In this document: piece by piece, positions 26,254 through 34,559 of the stretch
Position numbering within the stretch: position 1 is the stretch's first letter
How the letters are laid out: every line of letters starts with the position of its first letter
Assembly: GCF_030817415.1 (NCBI RefSeq)
Contig: NZ_JAUSZI010000002.1
Location: 10,329,501 to 10,393,500, forward strand
Length of the DNA stretch: 64,000 nucleotides
Source: Streptomyces umbrinus
Lineage (GTDB): Bacteria > Actinomycetota > Actinomycetes > Streptomycetales > Streptomycetaceae
Direction: 5' to 3'
Translations under genes and position numbers: made by a program
Notes under the pieces: generated by a model
What the model was told of the DNA's origin: nothing
Database searches by the model: none
What the model saw: the letters and a program-made list of their open reading frames with translations, nothing else

Positions 26254-27369
26254 TCAGCAGTAGAGGTTGCCGCCCGGCGAGACGCCGAGGATCGAGGTGA
26301 AGCGGTTGTAGGCGTCCACACGGCTCTGCACCTGGGCGGGGTTCTTGCCGTCGCACTCCAGGGAGCCGTTGATGGAGCGGATGGTCTGGCCGAAGCCGGC
26401 CTGGTTGACCATGGCGTTGTGCGGGGTCATGGTGCCGGGGCCGTTCTGGGTGTTCCAGTACCAGAGGCCGGTCTTCCAGGCCACGGCGGCGTCGTTCTGC
26501 ACGAGCCAGGGGTTGCCCAGGAGGTCGATGCCCAGCGCGTCGCCCGCGGCCTTGTAGTTGAAGTTCCAGCTGAGCTGGATCGGTCCGCGGCCGTAGTACG
26601 CGGCCTGGCCTGCCGGGCAGCCGTACGGCTGGCCCCAGTCGCAGTAGTGGGGGTAGTTGGCGGTGTTCTGCTCGACGATGTGGACGAGACCGCCGGTCTC
26701 GTGATTGACGTTGGCGAGGAAGGCGGCGGCCTCCTGCTTCTTCACCGTGTCGCTGCCGGTGTTCGCGAAGCCCGGGTAGGCGCTCAGCGCGGCGGTCAGG
26801 CCGCTGTACGTGTAGAACGAGTTCCGGCTCGGGAACATCTGGTTGAACTGGCCCTCGGTGACGACGAATCCGGACGGTGTGCCGCCGCCACCGCTCGCGG
26901 GCGCGTTCCACTTCTGGTTCGCGCCGCCCGAGCAGGTCCAGATCTGCAGGCGGGTGCCGTTGGCGCTGTTGTTCCCGGTGACGTCCAGGCACTTGTTCGC
27001 GGCCGGGTTGACGATGTCCCTCGCGCCGCTGACCACCCACTGCTGGTTGGAGCTGCCGGCACAGTCCCACAGCTGGACCGTCGCGCCGTCCGCGGTGCCG
27101 CGGTCGACGATGTCCAGACACTTGCCGAGCGCACGCAGTGTGCCGTCACCCGGGTTGGACCAGATCTGGGCGCCTGTCCCGTTGCAGTCGTAGAGCTGTA
27201 CGGCGGTGCCGTTGGCGTTGCTGGCGCCCGCGACGTCGACGCACTTGCCGGCGAGCCCGGTGATCGAGCCGTCGGCGGCCTGGGCGGGCGTCACGGTGAG
27301 CAGGGCGGTGAGGACCGCGGACAGCGCGGCGAAGACCGCGGTCCGGCCGAGGAAACGGGGTCTGTACAT
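26254..27369 (-). CDS. Secreted chitinase, GH19, with N-terminal ricin-type lectin domain
   Basis: 371 residues. Signal peptide ends at TPAQAA. A ricin B-type beta-trefoil (three repeats: GKCVDVAGASNANGTAVQLYDCNG, GKCLDIVDRGTADGATVQLWDC, NKCLDVTGNNSANGTRLQIWTC; QxW motifs AQIW, NQQW, NQKW) spans about residues 35-160. After a Gly-rich linker comes a GH19 domain with the acid Glu in LANVNHETGGL and the second Glu in IVEQNTANY; YYGRGPIQLSWNFNY is a family signature. It hydrolyses chitin outside the cell. The trefoil probably binds sugar polymers and could widen the target to fungal walls. Confidence 0.92.
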   Translation of the reverse strand: MYRPRFLGRTAVFAALSAVLTALLTVTPAQAADGSITGLAGKCVDVAGASNANGTAVQLYDCNGTGAQIWSNPGDGTLRALGKCLDIVDRGTADGATVQLWDCAGSSNQQWVVSGARDIVNPAANKCLDVTGNNSANGTRLQIWTCSGGANQKWNAPASGGGGTPSGFVVTEGQFNQMFPSRNSFYTYSGLTAALSAYPGFANTGSDTVKKQEAAAFLANVNHETGGLVHIVEQNTANYPHYCDWGQPYGCPAGQAAYYGRGPIQLSWNFNYKAAGDALGIDLLGNPWLVQNDAAVAWKTGLWYWNTQNGPGTMTPHNAMVNQAGFGQTIRSINGSLECDGKNPAQVQSRVDAYNRFTSILGVSPGGNLYC

Positions 27370-27402
27370 GGTCGAGGACGCTCCTTGGGTGTAAGGGGTG
27401 GA

Positions 27403-27433
27403 ACGGCCGTCCCCTGAGCGAGGGGACGGCCGT
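27403..27433 (-). terminator. Terminator of the ricin/beta-helix gene
   Basis: ACGGCCGTCCCCT (27403-27415) pairs perfectly with AGGGGACGGCCGT (27421-27433) around GAGCG. It follows the stop of the minus-strand gene ending at 27451 and lies just upstream of the GH19 gene, so the latter needs its own promoter in the short 27370-27402 space or read-through. Confidence 0.8.
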
Positions 27434-27450
27434 CGTCGGAGCTGGGGTGT

Positions 27451-29664
27451 TCAGGGGTAGCTGGTCAGATTGGCCACGTTGGTCGTGGAGTTGGAGGGGC
27501 CGCCCGTGCCGTTGACCACGTGCCGGATGGTGCCCACTCCGCCGAGGGAGACGGTCACCATGCTGGTGAAGCGCACATTGGAGTTGGTCGGCGCCTCGAT
27601 GGCCCGTTCGGCGGCCACGCCCGGGTTGACGTTGAAGTAGCAGTAGCTGCCGAAGCCGTACACCTGGTGGCTGGTGACGGAGTTCGCGACCTTGTAGGCG
27701 GCGTAGCCCTGGGTGGAGCCGTTCATCCAGGACGCCTGGTTCGGTGGGTCGTACGGCATCTCGTTCTGGTAGAAGTACGTGCGGCCGCCGTTGCCGTTCC
27801 AGATGGTCTGGTACTTCTGGTAGTGCTCGACGAACAGGCCGTACGCCGTGACGTTGTCGCCGTTGACGATCAGGCCGGTGTCCCCGGTGTTGGTGTTCCA
27901 GCCGACGCCGCTGCCGTGGTCGGCGCGCCAGATCCAGGTGTGGTCGGCGATGACGTTGTCGCTGTTGATCACCAGGCTGGTGGTCGCCTTGCCGACGGCG
28001 GCGCCGCCGACGCGGAAGTACACGTCGTGCAGGGACGTCGGGTTCGCGGTGTGCGAGGCGGACGAGCCCGTCGGGCCGACCTCCATGAGAGTGGGTGAGT
28101 TGGTGGTGCCCGCGTCGAAGAGGACGCCCGCGACCTTCACGCCGTCCACGTCGGCCACCTTCATCGCGGTGACGCCGTTGTCCGGGATGAACGTGGCGAG
28201 GCCCAGACCGAGCACGACGGTGTCGGCGCGGTTCACCTGGAGTGTCTGGTTGAGGTGGTAGACACCCGGGGTGACCAGGAGGTTCTTGCCTGCCGCCAGC
28301 GCCGCGTTGATGTCCGCGGCGGTCGCACCCGGCTTCACGACGTAGAAGGTGTCGAGGGACAGCGAGCTGCCGGACGGGGTTCCGTTCGCCCAGCTGGTGC
28401 CGGTGGAGTTGGACCGCACGGACGGCACGAAGACCTGGTAGGCGCCGTTGCCGTCGACGTACAGGGACGGCTTCTCCCGGCTGACCGGGCTCTGCCCGAC
28501 CGTGGTGTACGGCGGGCTGGGGAAACTGGTGGCCGGGACGCCCTGGCTGCCGACGAAGACCATGTTCCAGTTGGAGCCGGTCCAGCTGCCGAGCTGCGAG
28601 TTGCGGGTCAGCCACTGCTGCTGGCTGCCGGAGTTGACCTGCCCGTCGATCTTGGTGTCGGCGAGCAGACCGCCGCTGGACCAGCCGTTGTCGTCGAGGG
28701 CGACGTTGCCGCGCAGGTGCATCCGGCGGTACGAAGCTGCCTGCGAGACCGCCCAACGGTCGGTGCCGCCGGTCGGGTTGACGGACAGGTTCTCGGCGCC
28801 GCGCCAGAAGTTCTGCGTCGCGTTGCCCTGGAACCAGTCGGCCTCGGCATGCACCGCGCCGTTGATCGTGACCGCGTCCGGGGTCAGACCCAGACCCGCG
28901 ACCTGGGTGTAGAAGCCGACGTTGACATCGGCGTTGTAGGAGCCCGGCTTGAACAGGACGGCGTAGCGCTGGGAGCCGAACTGGTTCGTCTCCTGCTGCT
29001 GGAAGATCGAGTTCACCCTGGTCTGGATCGTCGACGACGACATCGACGGGTCGAAGACGACGACGTTCGGGCCGAGGTCCGGATTCGTGCCGGACTGCGT
29101 CACGGGGACCACCTGGAAGCGCTGGGCGGCGCTGCCGTTGCAGGTGTACTGCACGAACTGCACGCTGTCCGCGGTCGAGGCGCCGGGGTCGTCCAGACAC
29201 TTGCCGCTGTTGCGGTTCACGAAGTGGTAGGCGCCGCCGCCCTCGTCGACCGGCAGCCACTGCTGGTTGGTGCCGCCGCCGTAGGCCCACAGGTGGACGG
29301 GCGCGTTGTCGGCCGTGGACGTGTCGGCGACGTCCACGACCTGGCCGGTGTTGTTGCCGTTGTTGATACGGATGTAGCCGTCGCTGGTGGCGGTGAAGCT
29401 CCACTGCTGGGCCGTTGAGCTGTTGCACGCGTGCTGCTGAACGACGGTGCCATTGGCGGTGGCGGCGGACCTGGCGTCCAGACATCTGCCGCTCGCGGCG
29501 TTCATGACGGTGGCGAAGCCGGTGGGCAGTGCGGCGGCCGCGCTCGCCGCCGCACTCGCGGGCGCGGGTGCGGAGGTGAGCAGAGAAGCGACGGCCGCGG
29601 TGACCAGCGCGGCGGCAGTGGATCTGCGGCGGCGCTTGAGCGCGGCGGGCAAGTGGGTGAACAC
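27451..29664 (-). CDS. Secreted ricin-type lectin plus right-handed beta-helix protein, putative glycan-active
   Basis: 737 residues. GTG at 29664 (FTHLPAALKRRRR) with GGAGA upstream. Signal peptide ends near PAPASAAAS. Residues about 45-185 form a ricin trefoil (GRCLDARSAATANGTVVQQHACN, QQWSF; GQVVDVADTSTADNAPVHLW, NQQWLP; GKCLDDPGAS, QRFQVV). The remaining 530 residues have the glycine/asparagine-rich ladders of a pectate-lyase-like beta-helix (QTNQF-type start ETNQFGSQRYAVLFKPG; DTVVLGLGLATFIPDNG; NVIADHTWIWRADHG; NVTAYGLFVEHYQKYQTIWNGNGG). Homologues I remember carry vague names. A glucanase role on fungal walls is inferred from the chitinase neighbours. Confidence 0.8.
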   Translation of the reverse strand: MFTHLPAALKRRRRSTAAALVTAAVASLLTSAPAPASAAASAAAALPTGFATVMNAASGRCLDARSAATANGTVVQQHACNSSTAQQWSFTATSDGYIRINNGNNTGQVVDVADTSTADNAPVHLWAYGGGTNQQWLPVDEGGGAYHFVNRNSGKCLDDPGASTADSVQFVQYTCNGSAAQRFQVVPVTQSGTNPDLGPNVVVFDPSMSSSTIQTRVNSIFQQQETNQFGSQRYAVLFKPGSYNADVNVGFYTQVAGLGLTPDAVTINGAVHAEADWFQGNATQNFWRGAENLSVNPTGGTDRWAVSQAASYRRMHLRGNVALDDNGWSSGGLLADTKIDGQVNSGSQQQWLTRNSQLGSWTGSNWNMVFVGSQGVPATSFPSPPYTTVGQSPVSREKPSLYVDGNGAYQVFVPSVRSNSTGTSWANGTPSGSSLSLDTFYVVKPGATAADINAALAAGKNLLVTPGVYHLNQTLQVNRADTVVLGLGLATFIPDNGVTAMKVADVDGVKVAGVLFDAGTTNSPTLMEVGPTGSSASHTANPTSLHDVYFRVGGAAVGKATTSLVINSDNVIADHTWIWRADHGSGVGWNTNTGDTGLIVNGDNVTAYGLFVEHYQKYQTIWNGNGGRTYFYQNEMPYDPPNQASWMNGSTQGYAAYKVANSVTSHQVYGFGSYCYFNVNPGVAAERAIEAPTNSNVRFTSMVTVSLGGVGTIRHVVNGTGGPSNSTTNVANLTSYP

Positions 29665-29675
29665 GGATTCTCCTT

Positions 29676-29728
29676 GCCGAAGGGTTCGGCGAATGGGGGG
29701 GGTGGGGGCCGAAGGGTTCGGCGAATGG
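29676..29728. repeat. Two direct 21-bp repeats, each with a small dyad, between secreted-protein genes
   Basis: GCCGAAGGGTTCGGCGAATGG occurs exactly at 29676-29696 and 29708-29728. Each copy holds GCCGAA/TTCGGC around GGG. The copies are separated by a G-rich run. They sit in the 92-bp gap between the GH18 stop and the ribosome site of the ricin/beta-helix gene, so they may act as an attenuator, processing site or operator pair. Confidence 0.7.
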
Positions 29729-29756
29729 TGGGAGTGGGGGTGGGGCTGGGGCTGGA

Positions 29757-31115
29757 TCAGCCGGTGTACGCGGCGAAGACGCGGGTGTAGTCCCAGTTGG
29801 ACTGGCCCACACCGGAGCAGCTGTCGGCGGGGCCGCCGGTGCACGGACGGTCGCGGTTCACGGACCAGAAGGTCAGCCGGGCCAGGTGGTGTTGCTGGGC
29901 GTAGGCGAGCATCGTCCGGAAGTCGTTCACCGTGACGGTCTCGTTCTGGTCGGTGATGCCGTTCATCGACGAGATGCCCATGAGCCGGTAGGCCTGGTCG
30001 TCGCCGTAGCCGTAGGCGTTCTTCAGCGCGTTCTTGAGGCCTTCGGCGGCCCGCGTACTGAGGTTGCCCATGTTCTGGCCGGCGCCGCCGAAGTTGAACG
30101 GCATGATCGTCCAGGCGTCCACGGTCAGACCGGAGGCGGCGGCCCGGTTGATCAGGCTGGTGTCTGGCCCGCTCTGACCGGTGCCGATGGTGACGTAGAC
30201 CTTCAGGCCCGGGTTGTTGGCCTTCACGGTCTTCAGGGCATCCACGGTCCGCTGCTGCACGGTCGGGCTGTTGTAGGCGTCGGCTTCGAGGTCGATGTCG
30301 ATGGCCTTGAGCCCGTACGCGCTGATGACCCTCTGGTACGCGGCGGCGAGTTCGCTCGCGGTGGAGCAGGAGCTCTCCAGCTTGTTGCCGCTCCAGCCGC
30401 CGAAGGACGGGACGACGTCGCCGCCGTTCGCCCGCACGGTGTTGATCGTCTGCTGGTCGACGCCGCCGGTCAGCGCCCGTCCGCCGTCCCACTGGGGGTT
30501 GCAGTAGCCGTTGCTGAGCACGAAGGCGAGGGTGAAGTACTTGACGCCGGTGGCGTTGGTGACCGTGGTGGGGTTCGGCGGGCTGCCCCAGCCGTTGTAG
30601 AGATAGGGCGCCACGGCCATCGGCGCGGACGGGGTGGTGCCGTCATCGGGGGCGGGCGCGGTCCACTTCTGGTTGGCGCCGCCGCCGCAGCTCCAGATCT
30701 GTATGCGGGTGCCGTTGGCGGAGTTGTTGCCGGTGACGTCCAGGCACTTGCCGGCCTGCGGGTTGACGATGTCGTTGCCGGAGGAGACCTTCCACTTCTG
30801 GTTGGCGCCGCCGGTGCAGCTCCACAGCTGCACGGTGGCACCGTCGGCAGTCGAACTGCCCGTGACGTCCAGGCACTTGCCGAGGGCGCGGACGGTGCCG
30901 TCACTGCCGACCGTCCACTGCTGGGCGGCGGTGCCGTTGCAATCGTAGAGCTGGACGGCCGTGCCGTCGGCGGAGTTCGCCCCGGCGACATCCAGGCACT
31001 TCCCGGCGAGGCCGGTGATGGTGCCGGTGGCCGCCTGCGCGGGGGACGCGGTGAGCAGGCCGGTGGCGAGGGAGAGAGCTGCGAGGGAGACAACTGCGGA
31101 GAGAGGTCTGGGCAT
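29757..31115 (-). CDS. Secreted chitinase, GH18, with N-terminal ricin-type lectin domain
   Basis: 452 residues from ATG 31115 (MPRPLSAVVSLA); a longer start at 31157 adds residues before the signal peptide and is less likely. Signal peptide ends at ASPAQAA. A three-lobed ricin trefoil follows (GKCLDVAGANSADGTAVQLYDC, GKCLDVTGSSTADGATVQLWSC, GKCLDVTGNNSANGTRIQIWSC). Then comes a GH18 barrel of the bacterial ChiC/ChiD-like small type: MAVAPYLYNGWGSPP, VVPSFGGWSGN, catalytic Glu in IDIDLEAD, MPFNFGGAGQNMGN and RLTFWSVNRDRPC. It hydrolyses chitin outside the cell. A DasR-type site lies about 100 bp upstream, so GlcNAc-responsive control is expected. Confidence 0.92.
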   Translation of the reverse strand: MPRPLSAVVSLAALSLATGLLTASPAQAATGTITGLAGKCLDVAGANSADGTAVQLYDCNGTAAQQWTVGSDGTVRALGKCLDVTGSSTADGATVQLWSCTGGANQKWKVSSGNDIVNPQAGKCLDVTGNNSANGTRIQIWSCGGGANQKWTAPAPDDGTTPSAPMAVAPYLYNGWGSPPNPTTVTNATGVKYFTLAFVLSNGYCNPQWDGGRALTGGVDQQTINTVRANGGDVVPSFGGWSGNKLESSCSTASELAAAYQRVISAYGLKAIDIDLEADAYNSPTVQQRTVDALKTVKANNPGLKVYVTIGTGQSGPDTSLINRAAASGLTVDAWTIMPFNFGGAGQNMGNLSTRAAEGLKNALKNAYGYGDDQAYRLMGISSMNGITDQNETVTVNDFRTMLAYAQQHHLARLTFWSVNRDRPCTGGPADSCSGVGQSNWDYTRVFAAYTG

Positions 31116-31215
31116 GCGCGCAGGGGCCCTTCGTGGGGGGATGAGCAAGCGGGGCACCGTTCACCTTGTGAACGCTGGATGTGTCACACGGTGCGATGCT
31201 GAGGCGTGAACCTAA

Positions 31216-31227
31216 AGGTCTGGACCG
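31216..31227. promoter_or_regulatory. DasR-type (dre) / chitinase direct-repeat element
   Basis: Read on the minus strand the site is CGGTCCAGACCT, which matches the TGGTCCAGACCT element of Streptomyces chitinase promoters at 11 of 12 positions and contains a GGTCYAGACC-like dyad core. It lies about 100 bp upstream of the GH18 start. DasR represses chitinase and GlcNAc genes through such sites and is released by GlcN-6-phosphate; binding here is inferred. Confidence 0.65.
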
Positions 31228-31483
31228 CTTTCGTCAAGGCATGAAGTAAGCTGTGAAGGAAGCGAGTTGCAGCTTCCGGCCAGGCTTCGTTCGTCCGCGG
31301 GGGTGCGCATGCCCGCCGTTCGTCCCGCCTTGGCGCTCCCGCAACCCTGTGACCCTGTGTGCGCATGGAACAGCCCACCTGAGTCACCCCGGTCGCACAG
31401 TGCCATGTGGAACTTCTTGCCTTCTTGCATTCCCGGCTCGACTGCCGGCTCTGCTCGTCAACGATTCCTGTGGTGGCGCAGAC
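31228..31483. other. Intergenic region between the GH18 chitinase and the TMEM175-like gene
   Basis: Together with 31116-31215 this 368-bp stretch separates divergent genes. Besides the dre site I see only a small dyad (GGAAGC near 31257 with GCTTCC near 31272). No convincing protein is encoded. It should hold both promoters. Confidence 0.4.
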
Positions 31484-32137
31484 GTGAACAACCGCTCTTT
31501 CGGCCATCTCCGCCGCGAAGTCTCCGTAGGCCCCGAACGGCTACTGCTGCTCGGCGACGCCGTGTTCTCGATCGCGATGACACTGCTCGCCCTCGAGATC
31601 ACCATTCCGGAGGGCCTGCCCGACTCCGAAGTCGTCCACGCCGTCCGGGAGGTGCTCCCGGCCATCGGTGCCTATCTGCTCAGCTTCGCCGTCATCGGCA
31701 TCATGTGGCTGGCCCAGCACGCCCTGTTCCGGCTGATCGGGTCGCTCGACCGCTGGCTGCTCCACTTCTACTTCGGGCTCCTGGCGCTCGTTGCAGCGCT
31801 GCCCTTCCCGACCCGGCTGCTCAGCGAGTATGGCGAGACGACCACGGCCACCGCCTTCTACGGGGCGTCGATCGCCGTGGCCGGCACCCTGCTGTGCTCG
31901 ATGTACCTCCGCCTGCTCGCAAAGCCCGCGCTGACGGCGACGGACACCTCTCCCGTGGTACTCAAAGAGGCGGTCCGCCGCAGCGTCCTGCTGATCCTGG
32001 TCTTCGCGACCTCGGTCCCGGTGGCCTTCTTCTCGCCATCCCTGGCCAAGTACTGGAGGCTGCTGGCGTTCTCGGCCCGGCTGCTGTTCCGCCGCTCGAC
32101 CGACACCACCGATGTGCCGGCCGGGGAAGCCCGCTGA
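31484..32137 (+). CDS. TMEM175-like (DUF1211) integral membrane protein, putative cation channel
   Basis: 217 residues from GTG 31484 (NNRSFGHLRREVSVGPER). The hallmark RLLLLGDAVFSIAMTLLALEI is the first helix with the family FSxxxT-type pore motif (bacterial TMEM175 helices normally begin RFxAFSDGVFAIAxTLL). Five further hydrophobic segments follow (LPAIGAYLLSFAVIGIMWLAQHALF, LLHFYFGLLALVAALPF, ATAFYGASIAVAGTLL, VLLILVFATSVPVAFF). Bacterial members are potassium-permeable tetrameric channels; whether this one conducts is not shown. The ribosome site is weak. It stands alone and ends before a terminator. Confidence 0.8.
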   Translation: MNNRSFGHLRREVSVGPERLLLLGDAVFSIAMTLLALEITIPEGLPDSEVVHAVREVLPAIGAYLLSFAVIGIMWLAQHALFRLIGSLDRWLLHFYFGLLALVAALPFPTRLLSEYGETTTATAFYGASIAVAGTLLCSMYLRLLAKPALTATDTSPVVLKEAVRRSVLLILVFATSVPVAFFSPSLAKYWRLLAFSARLLFRRSTDTTDVPAGEAR

Positions 32138-32286
32138 GCGGTCCGCCGCAAGGGCCGTGATGTGCCGTCGATCGGCTCGCGAATGGCCCACGAATGGCCC
32201 GGAACGGCTGGTCGGCACTGGGATGCGGGTGGGGCAAACCGGAGCAAGGGCGTGATTCGGCTCGCTGCTCGGCTCTGCGCGGCGAA

Positions 32287-32326
32287 GGGCGCCTTACAGG
32301 CACTTGTCCTGGTCAGGCGCCCTTTT
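32287..32326. terminator. Hairpin terminator GGGCGCCT/AGGCGCCC with TTTT
   Basis: Arms at 32287-32294 and 32315-32322 flank a 20-base loop, followed by TTTT on the plus strand. It could end the TMEM175-like transcript and, on the other strand, follows the stop of the broken gene at 32334-32399. Confidence 0.65.
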
Positions 32327-32333
32327 CCTGTGC

Positions 32334-32399
32334 CTAGAAGAAGCCCAGCTTCTTCGCCGAATACGACACGAGGAGGTTCTTCGTCTCTTGGTGGTACAC
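32334..32399 (-). pseudogene. 3' end of an unrecognised gene (ends LLVSYSAKKLGFF), cut by the IS4 element
   Basis: Read on the minus strand, about 21 codons end in ETKNLLVSYSAKKLGFF and stop. The IS4 element is inserted directly upstream; rejoining the DNA across the IS gives an in-frame stop soon before, so the gene was already broken. A homologous 3' end (HTKNVLVSYSPKKLGFF) lies at 48486-48593, also on the minus strand and also followed by a hairpin. I do not recognise the family. Confidence 0.55.
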
Positions 32400-32409
32400 G
32401 GCCTAATGG

Positions 32410-33856
32410 CAATGCCGTTGCTTTTGCCTTGGGCGTAGGCTGGTTGGGAGTGGGTCCCGGGGGTGGTGCGGGTGGCCGCGAGGGTGTCTGACTTATCGGG
32501 TCTGGGGCTGTTGACCTGGGTGTATCCGCCGGGGTTGGTGGATCGGGTGGTGGCAGCGTGTGGCCGGTCCGAGCGGCGTAAGCGGCTGCTGCCCGCCCGG
32601 CTGGTGGTGTACTTCGTGCTGGGGCTGGCGCTGTTCTCTCCCGCCCCGTATCTAGAAGTGATGCGGCACCTGGTCGCGGGGCTTCGCGGTCTGGGACTGC
32701 TGGGTGACTGGCATGTTCCGGCGAAGTCGTCACTGTTTCGGGCCCGGCAGCGGCTGGGATCCGAGCCGCTGCGGGTGCTGTTCGCCACGACCGCGAAGCC
32801 GATGGCCACCGAGGCGACTCCGGGGGCGTTCTGGCGGGGCCTGCGGGTTCTGGCGGTGGACGGGACCTGCTGGGATGTCGCCGACAGTGAGGCCAATCAA
32901 GCGGCCTTCGGCCGTCCCGGCAACGGTCGTGGGACCGGCCGGAGCGCCTTTGTGCAGGTGCGGATGGCCGCCTTGGTGGAGGTGGGCAGCCATGCAGTGC
33001 TGGACGCCGAACTCGCCGGCTGCCGCACCGGGGAAGTGACCCTGGTGGGCCGCCTGCCCCGCTCCTGCGGGCCAGGCCAACTCGTGCTGGCCGACCGCGA
33101 GTTCCTCGGCGTCCCGCTGTGGCAGGCCTTCACCGCCACCGGCGCCGACCTGCTGTGGCGGGTGCCCGCCAACCGTGTCCTGCCCATCGACAGGCCACTG
33201 CGCGACGGGTCCTGGATCTCACGCATCCATGCCGGCACCGACGCCTCCCACCGCAACCCGGTCACCGTGCGTGTCCTGGCCTACCAGCTCAAAGACACGG
33301 CCCAGGACTACCGCCTGATCACCACTCTCCTGGACGCCCGCCGCTATCCGGCCCGGCAACTGGCCGCCCTCTACCGCGAACGCTGGGAGATCGAATCCGT
33401 CTTCGCCGAGATCAAAACCCACCAGCGCGGCGCGAAGGTGGTCCTCAGCAGCAAGACACCCGACGGTGTCCTGCAACAGATCTGGGCCCATCTCCTGGTC
33501 CACCATGCACTGCGGGAACTGATGCTCAGAACCGCGGCTACCCGCCAACTCGACCCCGACCGCATCTCCTTCACCGAGACCCTGCGCTCCGCCCGCCGCA
33601 GTGTGACCGTCACGCCCGGCAGCTTTTCCCCCTGACCTCCTGGTCCAGGCCTTGCGATTACTCCAGGAAGACCTGCTGGAAAGACTCCTCCCCGCCAGAC
33701 GCCTGCGCAGCCAGCCCCGCGTCGTCAAACGAAAGATGTCCAACTACTGGCTCAAACGGGCTGAACACCGCCACTGGCCCCAGCCCACCCGCACCGGCAC
33801 CCAAGCCATCCTCATCAAACGACCCCAACCCACAGACCCATAACGCAACGGCATTG
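32410..33856 (+). mobile_element. IS4-family insertion sequence, 1447 bp, with terminal inverted repeats and 10-bp target duplication
   Basis: The ends are CAATGCCGTTGC (32410-32421) and its exact complement GCAACGGCATTG (33845-33856). GGCCTAATGG is repeated directly outside both ends (32400-32409 and 33857-33866), a 10-bp target-site duplication typical of IS4-family elements. The element therefore arrived in one event and its borders are exact. The single long gene inside is the transposase, which is frameshifted. Confidence 0.93.
32463..33843 (+). pseudogene. IS4-family transposase, frameshifted near the C-terminus
   Basis: The first frame (32463-33635, GTG start) gives 390 residues with the DDE core: LRVLAVDGTCWDVAD (first Asp), QLVLADREFLGVPLW (second Asp) and YRERWEIESVFAEIKTHQRG (Glu of the YREK-type motif). 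It stops after VTVTPGSFSP. The usual C-terminus continues in the +1 frame to 33843 (RLLPARRLRSQPRVVKRKMSNYWLKRAEHRHWPQ). The break is at TTTTCCCCCT (33624-33633), so either one base was gained in a homopolymer or a programmed +1/-2 shift is used. The three catalytic residues remain in the first frame. Confidence 0.85.
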
Positions 33857-33984
33857 GGCCTAATGGCCTTCTGTACTGCACTAATGCGTGGATTCTCCTG
33901 ATGTGAAGCCGAGTTGGTCCGGGACTGGTCCGGATCCTGTTCGTGGCAGTGTCGTACGGCAGCGCGCCCGCCCCGTGGATGCGA

Positions 33985-34310
33985 CGTCATGCGTGGAGCT
34001 GCCGGTCAGACCTCCTACTCGGACTCCGGCACGCGGAAGGCGTCCCGCAACGCGTCGCGCACTTCGTCGACGGCGAAGATCCCGGCTCACACGGTGCGCG
34101 CTGCCACACGAAGTGCGGACGGGGCTGAGCCTCACTGATCGTGGAACTGGCTTCCCAGGGCAGTGGGCCAAGTTGCTGCACAGAGAAGATGCTCTCGCCC
34201 GGATCCGCCGGATTGACCTTCGGCGGGTTGAAGTACTTCACCGCCCGCCAGAGCCGGACGATCTGTGCCTGCGGTTGCCGCTCCGGTCCTGACCGATTGG
34301 CGGTTCCCAT
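33985..34310 (-). pseudogene. N-terminal remnant of an AAA/helicase-type protein
   Basis: On the minus strand the reading begins AQIVRLWRAVKYFNPPKVNP and SIFSVQQLGPLPWE, then continues in another frame as AGIFAVDEVRDALRDAFRVPESE. I associate this pattern with the N-terminus of large actinobacterial AAA-domain/helicase-like proteins. At least one frameshift and in-frame stops (a TGA at 34089-34087 in the second segment) show that it is dead. The rest of the gene is missing. Confidence 0.55.
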
Positions 34311-34555
34311 CCGTCCCCCTCCGGCCCCAGGAATGGGCGGCGGACGACAGACGGCGCCATGCGGTCAGAGTGCCGGACGACGTCGGACACGTGTCGAAGA
34401 CACGGCTGGCACTGGGGCAGAGACTGGCGGTGCCGGTGCTCGTGGCCGATGCCGACTACGGACGCAGTGTCGGCTTCCGGCTCGCGTTGGAGGACCGCGG
34501 CTGGTCCTACGTCATGGCCGTCGATCTGGAAATCGCCCCTCGCCGCTGGACATGC
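34311..34555 (+). pseudogene. Internal fragment of an IS701-family transposase
   Basis: A plus-strand frame reads QEWAADDRRRHAVRVPDD, VPVLVADADYGRSVGFRLAL and EDRGWSYVMAVDLEIA. These match the central catalytic part of IS701-type transposases (EEWxxDxxRR and VVADAxYG motifs). Neither end of the gene is present, and it abuts the helicase remnant on one side and the tap remnant on the other. Confidence 0.65.
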
Positions 34556-34559
34556 ATGT

